Positions 36,515 through 45,082 of a stretch of 64,000 nt of DNA are shown piece after piece; position 1 is the stretch's first letter; each line of letters begins with the position of its first letter. The stretch spans positions 310,001-374,000 of the forward strand of contig JAIXQO010000001.1 in assembly GCA_027485695.1 (NCBI GenBank). Reading direction: 5' to 3'. Made by a program: the position numbers and the translations under genes. The notes under the pieces were generated by a model. The model was not told where the DNA came from, ran no database searches, and worked only from the letters and a program-made list of their open reading frames with translations. The stretch comes from Pseudomonadota bacterium (lineage in GTDB: Bacteria; Bdellovibrionota; UBA1018).

Positions 36515-36772
36515 CTATGAATTCTTCTTCTGGATTTCGACGTATTTCGTGCGGACCGTGTAGAGCAAATGTTCAACGAGGCGGTCTTCATCCTGCGTTC
36601 GATTGCCGTGGGTTTTTTCGAAGAGCAATTCGAGGAGGTCGATGTTCTGGCGAGCCAGGTCCAGATTGATCTGGGGCTTATGGCCCGTTTCTGGATCGAC
36701 TAGCCCCAGGCCCATGTAGGCGGATGAGGCGACCGAAAGGAAAAACGTCGAAAGGTCCATTTTCTCGTTCAT
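36515..36772 (-). CDS. DUF1844 family protein
   Basis: 85 residues from the ATG at 36772, which overlaps the stop of the upstream gene (ATGA). The sequence MDLSTFFLSVASSAYMGLGLVDPETGHKPQINLDLARQNIDLLELL matches the DUF1844 pattern (a short helical protein with a conserved D-L-A-x-x-x-I-D-L). The function is unknown. Confidence 0.85.
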   Translation of the reverse strand: MNEKMDLSTFFLSVASSAYMGLGLVDPETGHKPQINLDLARQNIDLLELLFEKTHGNRTQDEDRLVEHLLYTVRTKYVEIQKKNS

Positions 36773-37512
36773 GTCAGATCTTTTACCTTCCCTCGTTCGA
36801 CTAGACAAGGGCGCCCATAGCGTAGAATCGCCTTAGGCCAGGGTTCAATCCAACAAAGGCCCATGAATGCTTCTGGGATCCAGGGCAGGAATGCGAACGA
36901 ACTGCGGTAACACTTCAAGTAGGCGCGCGCGAGGTCGAGGTCCTTGGGGTCCTCCTCCATCCAAGCGTTCGGCATGAATTTACCGAAGAGCGAGATCAAC
37001 CCGAAAATAAACAACGTCCAGAGCGTCCAGCGAATCCGAGCATGGGAACGCGCACCGATGACGGCCTTGCGTTGGTCCTGAGGAATCAAGCGGATCACTC
37101 GGTCAATACTGAGGCACACGAGCGTATCGGCTAGCAGATCCATCCAGCGACCATGAGTGGTCAACGATCTCAATACACTCTTGAGTTCTCGCTCATTCAA
37201 ACTGAGGAGAGTTCCCTCGGACACCCAAACGAGAGGCGTTCTCGAGAAAAACGAGGCGGTCACTAGAACATGCGGACTGCCTTCGGGAAACACACGGTAC
37301 CGGACTCCATCGATTTCGGCGGGCCGACCCTTGAGGCGACGTTTGAGAAACCAATCAACTGTCAGAACATCAAAAAAGAATACCAGCGCGACGAATGGGA
37401 ATGCCAGCACGGCCCAGATGCTCTCGGTCAAAAGGAACGAAAGACTGAACAGCGGGATCGCAAACAGAAAATAGAAAATCAAGATGCGGAACAGCGCAAG
37501 AATGGAGGCCAC
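36769..37512 (-). CDS. Membrane protein resembling a catalytically dead M48 peptidase
   Basis: 247 residues. Two N-terminal hydrophobic helices are followed by a segment like the M48/HtpX core: PLVWVSEGTLLSLNERELKSVLRSLTTHGRWMDLLAD. In active members this reads ...ELxxVLAHExxH..., with the zinc motif HExxH; here the motif is RSLTTHG, so zinc binding should be lost. A further membrane segment occurs near residues 165-185, and the C-terminal 60 residues hold several Trp and Cys. It is translationally coupled to the DUF1844 gene. The M48 link is a by-eye judgement. Confidence 0.5.
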   Translation of the reverse strand: MASILALFRILIFYFLFAIPLFSLSFLLTESIWAVLAFPFVALVFFFDVLTVDWFLKRRLKGRPAEIDGVRYRVFPEGSPHVLVTASFFSRTPLVWVSEGTLLSLNERELKSVLRSLTTHGRWMDLLADTLVCLSIDRVIRLIPQDQRKAVIGARSHARIRWTLWTLFIFGLISLFGKFMPNAWMEEDPKDLDLARAYLKCYRSSFAFLPWIPEAFMGLCWIEPWPKAILRYGRPCLVERGKVKDLT

Positions 37513-37615
37513 TTGCGATAGTTTGTTTCATTTTAAGGCAGGGGGCAAGGAGGCAGTCGGGCAAAGCCTGAAGAACAAGTCCTCCGACGTTGCCTAATGC
37601 CTGCTTACCGCTGAT

Positions 37616-38815
37616 TTAGTAGTCTTCGGGCTCCACATCGACCGACTGAATGTTGTAGGCCTCTTTGCGGTCGAACCCGGACATCTTGAGTTTCAGATCG
37701 TCTGGGTTAGAGGAGCTTGCGAGCGCCTCTTTTTTCGTGATGAGTCCGAGACGGACCAACTCCTGGAGGTCCATGTTCATCGTCTGCATCTTATAATAGT
37801 CTTCGGACGCCGCCATGAGACTCGGAATCTCATCGTTTTGCCCGTTTCGGATACAGTTTTCGATACTCGGCGATTTCACCATGACTTCGGCGGCGAGGAT
37901 ACGACCTTTGCCATCCTTACGAGGGATCAGCTGTTGCGAAAGCACGCCGACCAGCGAAGCGGCCAACTGCACGCGGACTTGGTTCTGTTGTTGTATCGGA
38001 AAAATGTCGAGAATACGCTCGATCGCGCTTTTGGCGTCGTTCGTGTGGAGCGTCGAGATGACCAAGTGTCCGGTTTCGGCGGCGGTCATTGCTAGGCTCA
38101 CCGTTTCGTAGTCGCGCATCTCGCCGACGATAATGATATCTGGGTCCTGTCGCATACAGGCGCGCAGGGCCTCCGGAAGCGTGTTGAAATCGATACCCAT
38201 CTCGCGCTGAGTGATCGTGCACTTGTCGTCTTTGAATACGAACTCGATCGGGTCCTCGATCGTGACGATGTGAGAGCGCTGAGTAGCGTTCAAATAGTTG
38301 ATCAGGGCGGCGACAGTCGTGGACTTGCCGGAACCGGTAGCTCCCGTGATCAGAAGAAGTCCGCGCGGTTTTTCGGCCATTTCCTTGAGGGCTGCCGGGA
38401 CGCGAAGGTCCTCGAGCTTAGGAGCTGACAGTGGGATTCGGCGGATGGAAGCGCCGATGAACCCCATCGTATAAAACACGTTACAACGAAAACGGCCTTC
38501 GTTCGCAAGTTCGAAACTGAAGTCGATCTGACGTTTTTTCTCGAGCGTTTCGACGTCTTTTCCCGGAATCACTTCGCGAAGAATGCGCTCAATATCCACG
38601 GCGGTTAGGGGGGGCAACGTCGCCGGAAGCAGCTTACCGTTGATGCGGTAAAGCGGCGGACGATCGCGACGGAGGTGTAAGTCCGAGGCGTTGTATTTTG
38701 AGAGCGCTTTGATCAGATAGAAAATATTGATCGCTGCGGTTGTGTTGGAAGCTTCCTGGCCCATCAAGGATCTATCGACATGAAATCGGGAAAAGCTTAC
38801 TTTCGCATCGTGCAA
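37616..38815 (-). CDS. pilT: PilT-family twitching motility ATPase
   Basis: 399 residues of the secretion ATPase superfamily. Residues about 30-150 form the PAS-like N-domain (SDLHLRRDRPPLYRINGKLL). Walker A is GATGSGKSTT, the Asp box is IVTIEDPIEFVF, Walker B is DPDIIIVGEMRD, and the His box is GHLVISTLHTNDA. It powers retraction of type IV pili from the cytoplasmic face. The C-terminal AIRNGQ-like motif is CIRNGQNDEIPSLM. A PilU-type paralog is possible, and the start could instead be the ATG at 38764. Confidence 0.92.
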   Translation of the reverse strand: MHDAKVSFSRFHVDRSLMGQEASNTTAAINIFYLIKALSKYNASDLHLRRDRPPLYRINGKLLPATLPPLTAVDIERILREVIPGKDVETLEKKRQIDFSFELANEGRFRCNVFYTMGFIGASIRRIPLSAPKLEDLRVPAALKEMAEKPRGLLLITGATGSGKSTTVAALINYLNATQRSHIVTIEDPIEFVFKDDKCTITQREMGIDFNTLPEALRACMRQDPDIIIVGEMRDYETVSLAMTAAETGHLVISTLHTNDAKSAIERILDIFPIQQQNQVRVQLAASLVGVLSQQLIPRKDGKGRILAAEVMVKSPSIENCIRNGQNDEIPSLMAASEDYYKMQTMNMDLQELVRLGLITKKEALASSSNPDDLKLKMSGFDRKEAYNIQSVDVEPEDY

Positions 38816-38871
38816 GGTCGTGAAAATCTTACGATACGACCTATTTCGACAGTAATTTGACGGTTATTCCG

Positions 38872-39816
38872 CTAAATCAGCGATTCGATGACGCCCGCCG
38901 GGGAAACACAGCGCACTTCTTCATGTAATTCGATCTGGAAACGCTCACGTGCGGAGGTTTTACAGAGCGCGATCAATTCTTTGATATCGGTCGCTTGAGC
39001 TCGGTCGACGTTTAAGATCCAGTTCGGATGTTTCTCCGCGATCATCGCTCCGCCGATTCGTTTACCGCGCAAACCGCACTGATCGACGATTTCCCAGGCC
39101 TTGAGAGTCGTACCTTCGGGATTTTTAAAAACACTCCCACACGATGGAAAATCCAGCGGCTGAGTCGCTTTGCGACGTGCGGTGATTTCATCGATCTTGC
39201 GTTTAACGTCGACTGGATCTCCCGAGAGGAGCTTGAAACCAGCGCTCCAAATGAGATCACCCGCTTGCAGGCTCGCGTTTTCTCGGTAGCTCAGTCTCAA
39301 GTGTTCCTCTGAAATCCGGATCATCCGTTTTTCCGAGAATCGATAAACTTCGTAGTCGGTGATCATTCCTCGGAGGTCGCCCAAGTGAGTGCCGCCGTTC
39401 ATGGCAATCAAGCCCCCGATGTTTCCGGGAATGCCGCCGAAACGTTCAAATCCATCCCATCCAGATTTTGCCGCCTGGCGGAGCAGCGTCAGCACGCTCA
39501 CCCCTGCTCCGGCGCGAATCACGTTTTCGTTCTCGATCGTGACCGTCGCATTTAAGTCAGAAGTCTTGATTGCCGCGCCTGTGAGACCTAGGTCCGAGAA
39601 CAATAGGTTTGAGCCCTGCCCGAAAAAAAAAGGAGTTTCACCGGACTCTTGAATGGAGTCTGCGATGACACCGAGGTCTGCCAATTGATTTGGAAAAAGC
39701 AAGAGCGCGGCAGGACCGCCGATCTTGTAGTAGGTGTGCCTCGACAACGACTCTTGTTCGAGTACTCGACCGTGAAAGAGTTTTCGATGATTCTGAAACG
39801 CGTTCAGAAAACTCAT
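38872..39816 (-). CDS. murB: UDP-N-acetylenolpyruvoylglucosamine reductase
   Basis: 314 residues. It is a FAD enzyme making UDP-MurNAc from UDP-GlcNAc-enolpyruvate in the cytoplasm. The FAD-binding GQGSNLLFSDLG, GGIPGNIGGLIAMNGGTHLGD and the catalytic serine region FPSCGSVFKNPEG are present. The start overlaps the murC stop (ATGA). It is the last mur gene of the rearranged division cluster; pilT, not ddl or ftsQ, follows. Confidence 0.95.
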   Translation of the reverse strand: MSFLNAFQNHRKLFHGRVLEQESLSRHTYYKIGGPAALLLFPNQLADLGVIADSIQESGETPFFFGQGSNLLFSDLGLTGAAIKTSDLNATVTIENENVIRAGAGVSVLTLLRQAAKSGWDGFERFGGIPGNIGGLIAMNGGTHLGDLRGMITDYEVYRFSEKRMIRISEEHLRLSYRENASLQAGDLIWSAGFKLLSGDPVDVKRKIDEITARRKATQPLDFPSCGSVFKNPEGTTLKAWEIVDQCGLRGKRIGGAMIAEKHPNWILNVDRAQATDIKELIALCKTSARERFQIELHEEVRCVSPAGVIESLI

Positions 39817-41210
39817 TTTTTCCCGATCGCCTGCGCAAGGTCCGAAGCAAGTCCGGTGATGGAACCGGCTCCTAGGGTTAATACGAGATCGCCGTCCCGA
39901 ATGAACGCAGAAACCTGTGAGCGGGCATCCGAAAGAGCGCCCGCGTAGAAGGTTTGTTTTGGAGCATTGGAGGAGGTTTCAATCTTGGACGCGAGAACCT
40001 TGGAGTGAACGCCGGGAATGGGGTCCTCGGACGCTGCATAGATATCCGTCAGAAAAAGCGCGTCGGCGTCTCTGAAACACTCGATGAATCCGGCTTCGCA
40101 GTGAAGGGTTCGCGAGTAGCGGTGAGGTTGAAACACGACTACGATTCGTTTTTCCCCCCAGAATTTCCGAGCCGCAGCCAAGGTAGCCGAAATCTCGGTT
40201 GGATGGTGACCGTAGTCGTCGACGATTCGGATGGATCGCGAAGTATCCTCGTAGCGGGTTTCGAAACGTCGTTTGACTCCGGAGAATTTCGAAAGCCCCG
40301 CTGAGATTTGATCAAACTCAATTCCCATCGCGTGTGCAAGCGCAACGACTGAGAGTGCGTTCATTGCGTTGTGGTCACCTTGAACGCTCAGGCGGATGCG
40401 ACCGAGTTTCCCGATTTCGCGGCTGTAGACATCAAACTCGGTTCGCCCAGGGACTTGTCGGAGGTCTTTTAGATAGTAGTCGAATTCAGGCGAGCTCCCG
40501 TAAGTGAGAAAAGGCTTGGCAAATTTCGGCATGCAACGCTGCACGCCCAGATCGTCTCCACAAACGATTGATTTTCCATAAAAGGGAATCTGTCGCACGA
40601 AACCGATAAACGCTTCGTCGATCGCATCTAGCCCAGAGAAATGATCCAGATGATCAGCGTCGATGTTGGTGATGATCGCATAGGTGGCTGGCAAGTGAAT
40701 GAACGAACCGTCGCTCTCGTCGGCTTCGGCCAGGACGTACTCGCCTTGGCCGAGAAGTGCGTTTCCTCCGAGCGCATCAACCTTGCCCCCGATCACGATC
40801 GTTGGACTGAGTTTCGCTTCGACGAGTACCGATGCCATCATCGAGGTGGTGGTGGTTTTGCCGTGTGTGCCGGCGACGGCGATCCCGGTTTTGCCACGCA
40901 TGATCTCACCGAGCATCTCTGCGCGGCGAATGACGGGAATGCGGCGAGTGATCGCTTCGCGAAGTTCCGGATTATCAGAACGTACGGCAGTCGAAGTGAC
41001 GACGACTTTGGGTGATCCGACGTGCTGGGCATCGTGACCGATTTCCACGCGAATGCCGAGGGAGCGGAGTTTGCGAGTGGTGTCGCTTTCAGAGAGGTCG
41101 GAGCCGCTGATCGGATAACCCTGATGGTGCAGGATCTCCGCGATTCCACTCATGCCGATGCCGCCGATTCCAATAAAATGAACCGGATAGAGCTCTGGGT
41201 GCTTCATCAT
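39813..41210 (-). CDS. murC: UDP-N-acetylmuramate-L-alanine ligase
   Basis: 465 residues. The N-terminal domain (HFIGIGGIGMSGIAEIL) binds UDP-MurNAc. The central ATPase domain carries GTHGKTTTTSMMASVL, and the C-terminal domain has VDDYGHHPTEISATLAAAR, typical of MurC. It adds the first amino acid of the peptide stem. It is coupled to murB and lies 62 bases below murG. Confidence 0.96.
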   Translation of the reverse strand: MMKHPELYPVHFIGIGGIGMSGIAEILHHQGYPISGSDLSESDTTRKLRSLGIRVEIGHDAQHVGSPKVVVTSTAVRSDNPELREAITRRIPVIRRAEMLGEIMRGKTGIAVAGTHGKTTTTSMMASVLVEAKLSPTIVIGGKVDALGGNALLGQGEYVLAEADESDGSFIHLPATYAIITNIDADHLDHFSGLDAIDEAFIGFVRQIPFYGKSIVCGDDLGVQRCMPKFAKPFLTYGSSPEFDYYLKDLRQVPGRTEFDVYSREIGKLGRIRLSVQGDHNAMNALSVVALAHAMGIEFDQISAGLSKFSGVKRRFETRYEDTSRSIRIVDDYGHHPTEISATLAAARKFWGEKRIVVVFQPHRYSRTLHCEAGFIECFRDADALFLTDIYAASEDPIPGVHSKVLASKIETSSNAPKQTFYAGALSDARSQVSAFIRDGDLVLTLGAGSITGLASDLAQAIGKK

Positions 41211-41271
41211 ACAGCATCGGTTTTAGGCTAAATTCGGCCGATCGCCTATCTTAAAACGTGCGGTTTGACCC

Positions 41272-42336
41272 CTAGATTTTCAGAAGGTGGCTGAGGATTT
41301 TTTCGAGGCCAGAGGAGGTGTGAAGCGCGAGGGCTTCGGTCCTCATTTTATCTAGTTGGGTCGAGTCTTGAACCAGAGATCGAATCGCTTGGGCAAGACT
41401 TTCTGAGGTGGACTGATTTTGGAGAAAAACCCGGGAAGCCCCGGTTTTCTCGAATAATCGGGCATTTTTCTCCTGATGATTGTCAGCCGCAAACGGAAAA
41501 GGAACCAGAAATGATGCTCGCCCGACGGCGGCGAGTTCCGCAAGTGTGGAACTGCCGGCTCGGCAGACGACGAGGTGAGAGCGTGAATAACAAGCCTTCA
41601 TGTCGTAGATAAAAGGTTCCACGCGACCGGCCACCTGTTCGGATTCGTAACCTTTTTTGACTCGGTCAAAGTCCCTTTCACCGGTTTGATGGATCCAGTC
41701 GATTGGTAGATCCTTAAGCAGTGGGAGCGCACCCAGAATCAAAGAGTTGATGCCGACGGCGCCCTGGCTACCACCAAAAATGAAAACGCAGAATCGACCA
41801 CTCGGAGACTCGAGACGGACCATTTCCTTGCGGACCGGATTGCCGGTGACGAGGGTCGTTTTTCCAGGGAACTGCGATTCGATTCCCGAAAATGCGCAGA
41901 AAATTAAATCGGAGAAACGAGAGAGCCAGCGGTTGGTGAGTCCACTCACCGCGTTCTGTTCGAGAATGCCGATTTTTTTGTGACCGAATAATTTAGAGAA
42001 GTAGCCGGCGAGAACAACCGGTCCAGAGGCGTAGCCGCCGACACCGATGATCGCATCGGGCTTGAATCTGAGTACGATCCCAAACGCTTCGATCAGCGCA
42101 AACGGGATCTTGATCAGGGACTTGAACTTGTCGATGCTGCCTTTGCCCTTGAGGGCGCTCAGCCTCAAGGTTCTGAGTGGGATGCCCGCTCGCGGCACAA
42201 GTTTTTCTTCGAGACCACCCCGTGAGCCCACGAACAAAACTTCGCCATTCGGGTGAAGCTCTTTGAATTTTTCCGCGATCGCAACTCCGGCGAAGATATG
42301 TCCGCCGGTCCCGCCTCCAGTGATGAGGAGTTTCAT
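41272..42336 (-). CDS. murG: Lipid II synthase (UDP-GlcNAc:undecaprenyl-PP-MurNAc-peptide transferase)
   Basis: 354 residues from the ATG at 42336, where the GT28 N-terminal motif MKLLITGGGTGGHIFAG begins; the longer frame adds a non-conserved stretch. GVGGYASGPVVLAG, VFGGSQGAVGINSL and the C-terminal VCRAGSSTLAELAAVG are present. It makes lipid II at the inner face of the membrane. It is separated from ftsW by the inserted cassette at 42558-47700, whereas the two are usually adjacent. Confidence 0.96.
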   Translation of the reverse strand: MKLLITGGGTGGHIFAGVAIAEKFKELHPNGEVLFVGSRGGLEEKLVPRAGIPLRTLRLSALKGKGSIDKFKSLIKIPFALIEAFGIVLRFKPDAIIGVGGYASGPVVLAGYFSKLFGHKKIGILEQNAVSGLTNRWLSRFSDLIFCAFSGIESQFPGKTTLVTGNPVRKEMVRLESPSGRFCVFIFGGSQGAVGINSLILGALPLLKDLPIDWIHQTGERDFDRVKKGYESEQVAGRVEPFIYDMKACYSRSHLVVCRAGSSTLAELAAVGRASFLVPFPFAADNHQEKNARLFEKTGASRVFLQNQSTSESLAQAIRSLVQDSTQLDKMRTEALALHTSSGLEKILSHLLKI

Positions 42337-42523
42337 AGCCTGAGTATGATGACGAGCCACGACATCTCGCAATGAAAAATCCTCAGTTTCCCAATCATCA
42401 GTCATGAACAGCGATCCGACATAAGTTTGACGACTGATCTCTATTGATTGGGTCGAAAACGTTCAGAAGTCATCCAGATGTTCCGAATGGTAAGTCATCG
42501 AGATAATTTTGAAACACATTATG

Positions 42524-42529
42524 TATAAT
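42524..42529 (+). promoter_or_regulatory. Consensus -10 box before the heme-lipoprotein operon
   Basis: A perfect TATAAT in an AT-rich island of an otherwise GC-rich region, 29 bases upstream of the ATG at 42558 and followed by GGGAGTGA as ribosome site. No good -35 is seen at 16-18 bases, so an activator may be needed. Confidence 0.4.
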
Positions 42530-42557
42530 AAATAGTTTGGACTCGGGAGTGATTCAA

Positions 42558-44414
42558 ATGTTCCTATCAGCTCAAAGCATTCGCTGGATCCTACTCGGCA
42601 TCGCTTTTTCGAGCAGCGGTTGCGAACTATTGATCGGATTCTCCCCTGACCGAGTGCAAAAAGCCTCAGCTCAAAACAACGACGGTGCTCAGACTTCCTC
42701 AATGGGCACGGTAAAAATTGAAAAAATCGACACGGCCCTAGCGACCATTCGCCAGCTCAGTGCGTCTTCGCAGTGCAACGGGTGCCACCAGTCAGCTAAT
42801 CATCCATTTAATTCAGATAATCGCGACACGGCCATCTCGATTTTGAATAAAGTAGCCGTGGGCACGGAGCCTAAGAAATCTTTGCTCTACATTCGTGCTC
42901 TGCGTGGCGAGACCCACGCATCTTATACGCAAATCACACTCAATGCTGTGGGATGGGAAAACGCGATCATCGAACTTCAAACCGCATTGAATCTGCCGAG
43001 TAACGGGGGCTCGAGCTCCAGCGGAGATACCCTAGCCACCGTCATAAAACTGAATTGCGGACAAGCGCTTCGTAGATTGAGCCAACGCCTTACAGGTGAA
43101 ACGATTTCTCCCGGTGACTCCCGGTGGGACTCATTCATGAGTCTCTGTCGAGCCGACAGACTCGAAGAGATCGCACGATCATTGACCGGTGACTCCGGAT
43201 TCAGCACCAACACACTCACTCAGTTTGTTGCTCCGATGCAATGGCCGACCCAACGGGTGCGTGACATGCCGATGTTGTCGCTCGCCGGTAGCACGATGAT
43301 CGGTATCGTTCGAGACGACCGTCCCGTAAGGGAATTCCTGACCGGTGACTATTTTTACCATGTCGATCAATCCTGGGGTTCGGTACCGACTGAGCGAGAT
43401 AGTTTTATCATGCGCAAAACGAACAACACGGTGAACGTGAATCAAGATCGATCGTTTGCGGCGATTGAACGCCGATCGAATTTGGGCGACGGTTCGATGC
43501 TGTATTACACGAAGCAACGCATACGGAATTTCCAGCCTTACCGTTATTCAGCTGGTGGCGATAGCTCCGATATCCATCGACGCCCATTTCCGGATGGTCA
43601 AACTCCGAACGACTTGAACTACCAAGGTTATCAACAAGATTTGCCGGATAACGACCACGACGCCGGTATTCTCACGATGGAAGGTTTCGTAAACAACTAT
43701 ACGGCAGGAACTAATCGTCGCGCCGTGCAGTCGCTCGTCAATCAATTTTGGTGCCTGCCGCTGGACGCGATCAGGAACTCGAACGTCTCGGAAAACTGGA
43801 TCGGCCGAGACGTATCCAGAAATCCGCTCGGAGCGAATTCCCGAGCGTCGTTTGAGGGTAATTGCAAGACTTGCCATGGAGTCATGGACGGACTTCGTGG
43901 GGCTTTCTACCATTTCACGACCGGCGACAACGGATACATCTTTGGTGTTTCAAACAACATTGCGACGCTCGGCCTCAAAGGATCTTACGGAAATCGGGCC
44001 GCCAACCCTCGCGCGAAATACGACGATAAATATTTTCGGAATCTGGACGTCGCGCCCGAAGGGTACGTCAACCAAGGCAACGAGTGGCAGGCGAATTTCT
44101 CGCCCGCATTCATGGCCAAGGTGGAATGGCCGCAAAATCGCCTCACCGGCAAAGGTATCCACGACCTGAGTCGGGCGTTCGTCGAAACCCGCCAGTACTA
44201 CGCTTGTATGGTCAAGAAAGCGACTGACATCGTTTGCCCATCCGTTCGGGGCTTTGAGTTCGCCGATGATCGCGTGGATTTCGAGGGTCCCCTGGGCAAA
44301 GACGCGCACAATGAATTGGTTACGGAATTACGACGCGATCAGAACCTAAAACGGATTTTTGAAAAAATCGCAGTTCATCCGAACTGCCTGGGTGAGGTGT
44401 CTCGTGAACAATAA
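42558..44414 (+). CDS. Exported lipoprotein with two c-type heme motifs
   Basis: 618 residues. The start MFLSAQSIRWILLGIAFSSSGC has a lipobox-like SSSGC. Covalent heme motifs CNGCH (residues 73-77) and CKTCH (436-440) are present. The central region with WPTQRVRDMPMLSLAGS and DDRPVREFLTGDYFYH recalls planctomycete-type cytochrome proteins of the DUF1549/DUF1592 kind, although the match is only suggestive. The ATG at 42558 has a good ribosome site; a TTG at 42537 is the alternative. It heads a three-gene operon that interrupts the division cluster on the opposite strand. Confidence 0.7.
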   Translation: MFLSAQSIRWILLGIAFSSSGCELLIGFSPDRVQKASAQNNDGAQTSSMGTVKIEKIDTALATIRQLSASSQCNGCHQSANHPFNSDNRDTAISILNKVAVGTEPKKSLLYIRALRGETHASYTQITLNAVGWENAIIELQTALNLPSNGGSSSSGDTLATVIKLNCGQALRRLSQRLTGETISPGDSRWDSFMSLCRADRLEEIARSLTGDSGFSTNTLTQFVAPMQWPTQRVRDMPMLSLAGSTMIGIVRDDRPVREFLTGDYFYHVDQSWGSVPTERDSFIMRKTNNTVNVNQDRSFAAIERRSNLGDGSMLYYTKQRIRNFQPYRYSAGGDSSDIHRRPFPDGQTPNDLNYQGYQQDLPDNDHDAGILTMEGFVNNYTAGTNRRAVQSLVNQFWCLPLDAIRNSNVSENWIGRDVSRNPLGANSRASFEGNCKTCHGVMDGLRGAFYHFTTGDNGYIFGVSNNIATLGLKGSYGNRAANPRAKYDDKYFRNLDVAPEGYVNQGNEWQANFSPAFMAKVEWPQNRLTGKGIHDLSRAFVETRQYYACMVKKATDIVCPSVRGFEFADDRVDFEGPLGKDAHNELVTELRRDQNLKRIFEKIAVHPNCLGEVSREQ

Positions 44415-45066
44415 ACAGCGACCGCTGCCATCGATTGTCTGGATAGTGATGATCGTCGCCTTGTCCTCTTGCGGCTCGGTCAAGGAAATCACCCGAATCA
44501 ATGTCGGAAAAAATCAGCAAAAAGACGCCGACAAGAACGTCGGCTGCTTCACGGCTCTGGATTGCGGTGAACCCTCGGCGGTCTATCAGATCCAGGGTTC
44601 TTCTTCGACGCCGAATTTCAGGACAGCACAACCCTACTTCGCCTCCGCATTTAAACTTTCGAATAGTGAAACACCGCTTTTGAATCAGATCGATGGTCAG
44701 GTTTGGGATAATCTCCCGACTTATTCCAGCGCGGATACCAGTGGAACCTCGCAGATGATTGCACTTTTTCAAATGGCGGCAGCGGGATGTTCTGATTTTT
44801 TGACCAAAGGTCAGAATCAATCAGACTCGATTGCGGGTTTGTCGCTATCGCAAACTCCTTCATCGATATCGGATTCGACATGGAACGGCTATGTACAGCT
44901 GCTGGCCAAAAGGCTCTGGGGCGAACCATCGCTTACGGCGGCTGAATCCGAGGCGATCGGCACCTTGAAGTCCCAGGCGATCTCTCAGAATCCGAACAAT
45001 ACTCGTAAGGTTGCTTACCTCATTTGCATCTCCATTGCATCGGCGCCCAAGGCACTCCTGCAGTAA
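44404..45066 (+). CDS. Lipoprotein of unknown function
   Basis: 220 residues from the GTG at 44404, chosen because it leads directly into a lipoprotein signal (IVWIVMIVALSSCGS, lipobox LSSC). It overlaps the heme lipoprotein by 11 bases. The mature protein is polar with a few cysteines (VGCFTALDCG, GCSDFL, YLICIS) and no recognised domain. It is probably a partner of its two operon neighbours. Confidence 0.6.
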   Translation: MNNKQRPLPSIVWIVMIVALSSCGSVKEITRINVGKNQQKDADKNVGCFTALDCGEPSAVYQIQGSSSTPNFRTAQPYFASAFKLSNSETPLLNQIDGQVWDNLPTYSSADTSGTSQMIALFQMAAAGCSDFLTKGQNQSDSIAGLSLSQTPSSISDSTWNGYVQLLAKRLWGEPSLTAAESEAIGTLKSQAISQNPNNTRKVAYLICISIASAPKALLQ

Positions 45067-45082
45067 GGAAAAGGACGTAAAG

